The position numbers and the translations under genes are program-made. The notes under the pieces were generated by a model. The model was not told the origin of the DNA and ran no database searches. It saw nothing but the letters and a program-made list of their open reading frames with translations. Positions 1 through 3,457 of a stretch of DNA of 6,087 nucleotides are shown here, in pieces (the first letter of the stretch is position 1; each line of letters begins with the position of its first letter). Source of the DNA: Deltaproteobacteria bacterium (GTDB taxonomy: Bacteria > Desulfobacterota > Anaeroferrophillalia > Anaeroferrophillales > Tharpellaceae); the NCBI GenBank assembly GCA_030595135.1, contig JAUVDU010000111.1, positions 1 to 6,087 on the forward strand, read 5' to 3'.

Positions 1-116
1 TTCATAATTGATAATTAAACATAAAATTGATCTGAGCGCAAGTTATTAATTTGAGAAAATAATTTTGTCAACTTGTTTTTCGCATTTTCCGCTCCATACA
101 GGTCTCTTCCTACCTA

Positions 117-132
117 CCCCTTAAGGGGGGGG
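117..132. repeat. Perfect 12-bp palindrome running into a G8 tract
   Basis: CCCCTTAAGGGG (117-128) is its own reverse complement, and four more G residues follow to give eight in a row (125-132). It lies between an AT-rich segment and the repeat-rich block. No gene starts nearby, so an operator role has no direct support. A homopolymer of this length could also vary in length or be a sequencing weak spot. Confidence 0.7.
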
Positions 133-138
133 TCGGGT

Positions 139-165
139 GACTTTCAGCGTCCGGGGCTGACACTC
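139..165 (-). pseudogene. Partial copy of the tRNA-Gly anticodon arm (tRNA remnant or att-like site)
   Basis: On the plus strand GACTTTCAGC (139-148) and GCTGACACTC (156-165) match tRNA-Gly bases 321-330 and 338-347 exactly, with the same 7-base spacing. Twenty of 27 positions agree, and every mismatch lies in or directly beside the loop. Read on the minus strand this reproduces the end of the D stem, the full 5-bp anticodon stem and the start of the variable region, but the loop is CCCGGAC. That would place CGG at the anticodon, with C instead of the invariant U33. Homology stops at both ends, and no acceptor or T arm is present, so it cannot be a working tRNA. It may be a decayed tRNA copy or an attachment-site-like duplication. 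Confidence 0.5.
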
Positions 166-174
166 GGACGTTGA
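144..174. repeat. 10-bp inverted repeat overlapping the tRNA-like fragment
   Basis: TCAGCGTCCG (144-153) and CGGACGTTGA (165-174) are inverted copies with one mismatch in ten, enclosing an 11-base loop. This pairing competes with the shorter anticodon-like stem 144-148/156-160, so the region could fold in two ways. No T tract follows on either strand, which argues against a terminator. Confidence 0.55.
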
Positions 175-212
175 CACCTTCGTTGACACCTTAGCCTTAA
201 AAAAGGTGTCAA
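169..212. repeat. Tandem 12-base repeat plus inverted third copy
   Basis: CGTTGACACCTT occurs twice back to back (169-180 and 181-192). The second copy is then mirrored: TTGACACCTT (183-192) pairs with AAGGTGTCAA (203-212) as a perfect 10-bp stem around a 10-base loop. A looser relative, GCTGACACTC, sits just upstream at 156-165. Repeated and inverted copies of one motif suggest protein-binding sites or a structured element. It is not a terminator, because neither strand has a T run directly after the stem. Confidence 0.75.
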
Positions 213-220
213 AATCGCCT

Positions 221-257
221 AAAAACAGAAAAAGCGGTGGGAATTAACCGCCGCTTT
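221..257 (-). terminator. Rho-independent terminator of tRNA-Gly
   Basis: On the minus strand, 36 bases past the tRNA 3' end, the arms AAAGCGG and CCGCTTT (257-251 with 237-231) form a 7-bp stem around a 13-base loop that can pair further. TTTTTCTGTTTTT follows at once. Placement, stem and U-rich tail fit intrinsic termination of the leftward tRNA transcript. On the plus strand the tail would be A-rich, so it works in one direction only. Confidence 0.8.
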
Positions 258-292
258 AAATGCTGTAACTATTTGATTTTACTGTCTAAAAC

Positions 293-368
293 TGGAGCGG
301 GATACGAGATTCGAACTCGCGACTTTCAGCTTGGGAAGCTGACACTCTACCAGCTGAGTTAATCCCGC
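293..368 (-). tRNA. tRNA-Gly (anticodon CCC)
   Basis: The minus strand folds into a full 76-base cloverleaf. The 7-bp acceptor stem is GCGGGAT/ATCCCGC, the D stem ACTC/GAGT, the anticodon stem TCAGC/GCTGA, and the T stem GCGAG/CTCGT with loop TTCGAAT. The anticodon loop TTCCCAA places CCC at 34-36 (plus-strand 333-335), reading the glycine codon GGG. The discriminator base is U73, as expected for bacterial tRNA-Gly, and the 3' CCA is encoded (293-295). It is flanked by its own promoter and terminator, so it is a single-gene unit. Its anticodon arm is partly copied at 139-165. Confidence 0.97.
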
Positions 369-388
369 GTGCAGAATTGTGAACGCGC

Positions 389-417
389 CATCTACAATGA
401 AATCTGAGGGTTGTCAA
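389..417 (-). promoter_or_regulatory. Probable tRNA-Gly promoter
   Basis: On the minus strand a perfect -35 TTGACA (417-412) is followed after exactly 17 bases by TAGATG (394-389), a mediocre -10 with three of six consensus bases. Transcription would begin near 382, about 14 bases before the mature tRNA 5' end. The bases just after the -10 are GC-rich (GCGCG), the kind of discriminator associated with stringent control of stable-RNA promoters. That regulatory reading is inference. Confidence 0.55.
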
Positions 418-447
418 TCAGTTTTTATCAAACCAACAGTTTTTTGC

Positions 448-476
448 TTCACAAAATCGGCATATTAGTATATATT
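448..476 (+). promoter_or_regulatory. Probable sigma70 promoter for the KamA-family gene
   Basis: TTCACA (448-453, five of six -35 bases) and TATATT (471-476, five of six -10 bases) are separated by 17 bases in a locally AT-rich stretch. The predicted start near 483 would give a leader of about 190 bases that includes the whole palindromic element at 501-651. It is divergent from the tRNA promoter, with 30 bases between the two -35 boxes. Confidence 0.55.
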
Positions 477-500
477 ATAGCGTTAGTGCGCATTTTGCAT

Positions 501-651
501 GTTACCAATTTTAGTAACTATTCAGCTAACCCGTAAATTCAGGGTACACAATCCCGATTTCCTTCGGAGAATCGGGTTATGTCCCCAGAATTTGCTGAAA
601 TGCATCAATTTATGGTGCTTCATTACTTACGCTGAATAGTTACCAAATTTA
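501..651 (+). repeat. Palindromic multi-hairpin element in the aminomutase gene leader
   Basis: The outer arms 506-526 and 631-651 are inverted copies matching at 18 of 21 positions, with the perfect core GTAACTATTCAGC (514-526) against GCTGAATAGTTAC (631-643). Inside, AAATTC/GAATTT (535-540, 588-593), GGG/CCC and ACA/TGT lead into a strong stem CCCGATT (553-559)/AATCGGG (570-576) capped by TCC-TTC-GGA. A second hairpin at 596-622 pairs GCATCA with TGGTGC and TGAA with TTCA. A near-identical 13-mer (GTTACCAAWTTTA-like, 12 of 13) lies at 501-513 and 639-651. It contains no coding sequence. It could be a miniature palindromic repeat or a cis-acting RNA of the downstream gene. I do not recognise a named family. 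Confidence 0.7.
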
Positions 652-667
652 TCTATTGCTGATTGAT

Positions 668-672
668 GGAGG
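668..672 (+). promoter_or_regulatory. Ribosome binding site selecting TTG at 677
   Basis: GGAGG ends four bases before the TTG at 677. The other in-frame upstream candidate, TTG at 656, has no purine-rich site before it and abuts the palindromic element. I therefore place the start at 677. The spacing is slightly short, so the choice is probable rather than certain. Confidence 0.55.
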
Positions 673-676
673 AATA

Positions 677-2500
677 TTGCAGGAATCTTTTTCTATTGCC
701 GGATTACAGGATGTGATTCCGGGTCTGTTCGTCTTGTGTGATAAAAGCTCTGACAGTCTGGAAAAATGGCGTCGTGATCTTTTTGCACTGCTTGATGATC
801 TTGAAGGGGAGGTTTTGGATCGGCTCTCTTTGAGTGACTCCGGTGCGTTGCGACGGGTCGGCTTGAGTGCTTCCATCTTGCGCACGGTTTTTTCTTTAAG
901 TTCTGAGAAAAAGGCTGGTTTCAGTGTGGTGCAGGCGCTTTTCGATGTGGTTCGCGAGGTTGAGCGCAAAGATCTACAGCCGGCGTTTTATGCCGAGCTT
1001 ATCTCGTTGTTTAAAGGGGTGTGCGGGGGAGACGCAGGTTCTGCTGCTATTGTTAATGACGATCATGGTGAAAACGATTTGAGTGGACGTGAAGCAGCAC
1101 TTTTGCGCTCATCTCAACTTGATGTTATGGTTCGTCGAGTCGAGAGCTTTATGTCACGTTACAGTGATGGTTTGAAACCGGAAACCGTACTCCGTCGCCG
1201 GCAACACCAGAAGCATATTGAAAAGTATTTCGGGGCCAACGATGCCCAATGGAATGACTGGCGTTGGCAGCTTCAGCATATTGTTCAGGATGCTGATACC
1301 TTGCTCAAACTGGTGGGTCTTAAGCCGGATGAGGCCGAGGCTGTAGCCCGGGCTCGGCGCCACCATCTCCCTTTCGGGGTGACGCCTCACTATCTTTCCT
1401 TGATGGATGATGGTCTTTTGGCTGATGCAACAATTGATGATCGTCGGGATGCAGCGATCAGGGCGCAAGTGCTGCCTCCGCCGGAATATGTCGAACAGGT
1501 AGTTGGGTCGCGGATTAAAAGCGGAGATTTTTCCGGCCTCGATTTTATGTTGGAAGAGGACACCTCTCCGATCGACCTGATTACCCGGCGTTACCCTGCA
1601 ATCTGTATTTTCAAGCCTTTTAATACCTGTCCCCAGATATGTGTCTATTGTCAGCGGAATTGGGAAATAGAAGATGCTATGGCGGCCGATGCCTTAGCTT
1701 CACCGGATAAGATCGCAGCGGCAGTGCAGTGGATTGCCGAACACCCTGCCATTCGCGAAGTCTTGATAACCGGTGGTGATCCACTGGCTATGGATGATGA
1801 CTCTTTTGAGCAAATTGTGGGTCTGGTTGCCGCCATCCCCACAGTTGAGCGCATTCGTATCGGAACCCGAACCCTGGTGACCATGCCGATGCGGATTACG
1901 GAGCGGCTGGCTAACTTTTTGGGCTCCCTGCGTCGGCCGGGGCAGCGGGAAGTTGTGGTTGTAACTCATATTGAACATCCCTATGAGTTGACACCCGAGG
2001 TCGTGGCGGCAGTTGATCGGCTCCGGCGTCAGGGTATCGGAGTCTATAATCAGCTGGTTTACACCTTTTTTGTTTCCCGTCGTTTCGAGTCCGCTTTTTT
2101 ACGTCGCCGCCTGCGCCAAATCGGGATTGACTCTTATTATACTTTTAATACCAAAGGTAAAGAGGAGACGGCCGGTTACCGGGTGCCGATTGCTCGTCTT
2201 CTCCAAGAGCAGACTGAAGAGGCCCGGCTCTCTCCCGGTATTGAGCGAACCGACGAAGCCGTGTTCAATGTTCCAGGTCAGGGTAAAAGTTATATTCGTT
2301 CAACCCGTCAGCGCCATCTGATCGGTCTGGCTGCCGATGGCTCACGAATTTACGAATTCTTTCCTTGGGAGGATGGTATTGTCAGAGTTGCTCCAGCGTC
2401 CTATGTAGCACAGGATGTGCCAATTCTTGGCTACTTGGAAAGGCTTAAAGCCATTGGTGAGAAGATCTCAGATTACCAGTCGATCTGGTACTATTATTGA
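677..2500 (+). CDS. KamA-family radical SAM/PLP aminomutase-like protein with N-terminal extension
   Basis: This 607-residue cytosolic protein belongs to the lysine 2,3-aminomutase (KamA) family, which uses a [4Fe-4S] cluster, S-adenosylmethionine and PLP to move an amino group between adjacent carbons. The cluster motif is C318-PQI-C322-VY-C325, followed by the SAM-contacting G366-G-D368. The PLP lysine is K537 in VPGQGK. The recognisable family region begins near residue 190 (WNDWRWQ) and ends close to the C terminus. About 185 mostly helical, charged residues precede it, a longer extension than in the roughly 416-residue clostridial enzyme. The C terminus ends in WYYY and lacks the Cys-rich zinc-binding tail of clostridial lysine aminomutase. 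In my manual alignment the lysine-binding aspartates D293 and D330 correspond to K493 and N531, so lysine is an unlikely substrate and a glutamate-type or other amino acid is possible. The start is TTG with GGAGG at 668. TTG656 would add seven residues, and the first in-frame ATG (1127) has no ribosome site. Family membership is near certain; the substrate is open. Confidence 0.93.
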   Translation: MQESFSIAGLQDVIPGLFVLCDKSSDSLEKWRRDLFALLDDLEGEVLDRLSLSDSGALRRVGLSASILRTVFSLSSEKKAGFSVVQALFDVVREVERKDLQPAFYAELISLFKGVCGGDAGSAAIVNDDHGENDLSGREAALLRSSQLDVMVRRVESFMSRYSDGLKPETVLRRRQHQKHIEKYFGANDAQWNDWRWQLQHIVQDADTLLKLVGLKPDEAEAVARARRHHLPFGVTPHYLSLMDDGLLADATIDDRRDAAIRAQVLPPPEYVEQVVGSRIKSGDFSGLDFMLEEDTSPIDLITRRYPAICIFKPFNTCPQICVYCQRNWEIEDAMAADALASPDKIAAAVQWIAEHPAIREVLITGGDPLAMDDDSFEQIVGLVAAIPTVERIRIGTRTLVTMPMRITERLANFLGSLRRPGQREVVVVTHIEHPYELTPEVVAAVDRLRRQGIGVYNQLVYTFFVSRRFESAFLRRRLRQIGIDSYYTFNTKGKEETAGYRVPIARLLQEQTEEARLSPGIERTDEAVFNVPGQGKSYIRSTRQRHLIGLAADGSRIYEFFPWEDGIVRVAPASYVAQDVPILGYLERLKAIGEKISDYQSIWYYY

Positions 2501-2544
2501 GTGAACTCTTTTTGTTATTTCGTCCCGGATCGGAGTTCTGGATT

Positions 2545-2627
2545 ATGATCAAGTCGGAATCCATTGAGGAAATAGTATGATGAGAGAAATTTGCCTGTGT
2601 GAGTTCTATTTTGAGCGTGATATGTGA
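2545..2627 (+). other. Two tiny overlapping ORFs between the aminomutase and the regulator
   Basis: ATG at 2545 opens an 11-codon ORF (MIKSESIEEIV) ending at TGA 2578-2580. That stop overlaps the ATG at 2577, which opens a 16-codon ORF (MMREICLCEFYFERDM) ending at 2627. The second has a good ribosome site, GAGGA at 2566-2570, six bases upstream; CGGAG at 2531-2535 could serve the first. The overlap resembles translational coupling. They could be leader peptides for the regulator at 2658 or chance ORFs. At this length the sequence alone cannot separate these options, and no family is recognisable. Confidence 0.25.
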
Positions 2628-2639
2628 TTTAAAAATACT
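2611..2639 (+). promoter_or_regulatory. Weak candidate promoter for the LuxR-type regulator
   Basis: TTGAGC (2611-2616) and AATACT (2634-2639) each match four of six consensus bases at a 17-base spacing. Transcription would start near 2646, only about 12 bases before the regulator's ATG. The alternative is read-through from the aminomutase gene, since no intrinsic terminator is visible in 2501-2657. Confidence 0.2.
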
Positions 2640-2657
2640 GATAAGAGATAGCTTGAT

Positions 2658-3317
2658 ATGTCGATAGATACTGACAAGTGGTTGATCTACATTTTGGGCC
2701 CGCAAAAAATGCAGAATGAGCTGTTGGCGGCTTTTTTGTATAAGGAGACCGGAATTGTATGTCAGATTGAGAATCGTGATATGTTTTTTTGTCCGACCGT
2801 TGATTGGCCGGGTAAAATCATGCTCTTTTGTGATTGTCAGATGAAGCAATATCCTGATCTGCTGGCCTTGGTAGTTGCTGCAAATTTATCTAAACGCCCG
2901 AATTTTTACCCACTACTTTTTAATGTGATGGAGAAGATCAACGTCGGTGATGAGTTGGTGCGTTTAGGGGTTCGGGGACTTTTTTATGATGATGAGCCGC
3001 TCGAAAATCTGGTGCGCGGGATTGCGGCTGTCCGCCAGGGCGAGATCTGGCTGCCGCGCCAGCTTTTAAGTTCCTGTCTGGCCTCTCTACGTCGTCGTGA
3101 AAAGCCTGAAAGGTCAAAAGAACTTAAGTCGACGTTACTGAGTTTCCGGGAATGTGAAGTTTTACAGTTGGTTATGGCCGGTTACGCCAATGACGATATA
3201 GCCCATAAACTTAGCCTCAGTCCGCACACGGTTCGCAGCCACCTCTACCGGATCTTTCGCAAAATCAAAGTCTCCAGCCGCCAACAGGCTGCCGCCTGGG
3301 CGGTCAAAAATATCTAG
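2658..3317 (+). CDS. CsgD/VpsT-like LuxR-family transcriptional regulator
   Basis: This 219-residue DNA-binding regulator has an N-terminal receiver-like domain (about 1-125) and a C-terminal LuxR-type helix-turn-helix (about 161-219, from LSFRECEVL through TVRSHLYRIFRKIKV). Length and layout match the E. coli curli/biofilm regulator CsgD (about 216 residues) and Vibrio VpsT. The segment GLFYDDEPLENLVRGI aligns well with the equivalent CsgD stretch. D59 sits where CsgD also has its D59, but the acidic pocket of a normal phospho-receiver is not evident, so regulation by phosphorylation is doubtful. W131-L-P-R134 lies where VpsT has its c-di-GMP-binding W[FLM][TS]R motif, differing only at the third residue. 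ATG 2658 has just a weak AAGAGA about ten bases upstream. It follows the aminomutase gene on the same strand after 157 bases and converges on the helicase gene. Targets are not deducible; extracellular matrix or surface traits are the family precedent. Confidence 0.88.
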   Translation: MSIDTDKWLIYILGPQKMQNELLAAFLYKETGIVCQIENRDMFFCPTVDWPGKIMLFCDCQMKQYPDLLALVVAANLSKRPNFYPLLFNVMEKINVGDELVRLGVRGLFYDDEPLENLVRGIAAVRQGEIWLPRQLLSSCLASLRRREKPERSKELKSTLLSFRECEVLQLVMAGYANDDIAHKLSLSPHTVRSHLYRIFRKIKVSSRQQAAAWAVKNI

Positions 3318-3427
3318 GACAACCTCTTTCATTTTCCCCACATTTGTGTTTAGTTCGATTACCCCCTTTCTTTTTTTCTGTGAAGATTAATATTTTTTGA
3401 ATACTTTTTCGGCCTTGATTAGATAAT

Positions 3428-3455
3428 CCTTCATCCTTCACCCTTCATCCTTTTA
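3428..3455. repeat. Heptad tandem repeat in the convergent intergenic region
   Basis: CCTTCAT, CCTTCAC, CCTTCAT and a degenerate CCTTTTA follow head to tail, giving three good 7-base units and one decayed. The tract ends two bases before the helicase stop codon. A short dyad, GATTA-GA-TAATC, abuts and just overlaps its left end (3417-3428). The 140-base gap between the convergent genes is polypyrimidine-rich on the plus strand and has no clear hairpin terminator for either gene. Confidence 0.6.
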
Positions 3456-3457
3456 TC

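Larger units (their letters stand above)
1..220. other. Gene-free intergenic stretch left of the tRNA
   Basis: I find no convincing coding region here. The first 90 bases are AT-rich. On the minus strand a TTGACA (66-71) stands 17 bases from a poor -10 match TAATAA (43-48, 3 of 6), so a weak leftward promoter is possible but not shown. From 117 to 212 the composition changes abruptly to a patchwork of palindromes and repeats, each listed separately. Nothing in the stretch resembles a complete RNA gene. Confidence 0.6.

Noticed and set aside
183..212. Strong hairpin considered as a terminator
   Set aside because: The T-rich part lies in the loop, and neither strand has a T tract right after the stem. 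The hairpin at 221-257 already serves the tRNA.
667..681. TGG-N-TTGCA pattern considered as a sigma54 promoter
   Set aside because: The spacing between the GG and GC elements is nine bases instead of the required ten, and the site overlaps the ribosome site and start codon.
2539..2563. TGGATT/AATCCA hairpin considered as a terminator for the aminomutase gene
   Set aside because: It has a six-base stem with a 13-base loop and no following T run.
2445..2849. Minus-strand ORF of 134 codons
   Set aside because: It is antisense across the end of the aminomutase gene and the start of the regulator gene, and its product resembles no protein family.
3428..3455. Heptad repeats considered as a CRISPR-like array
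   Set aside because: The units are seven bases, contiguous and without spacers.
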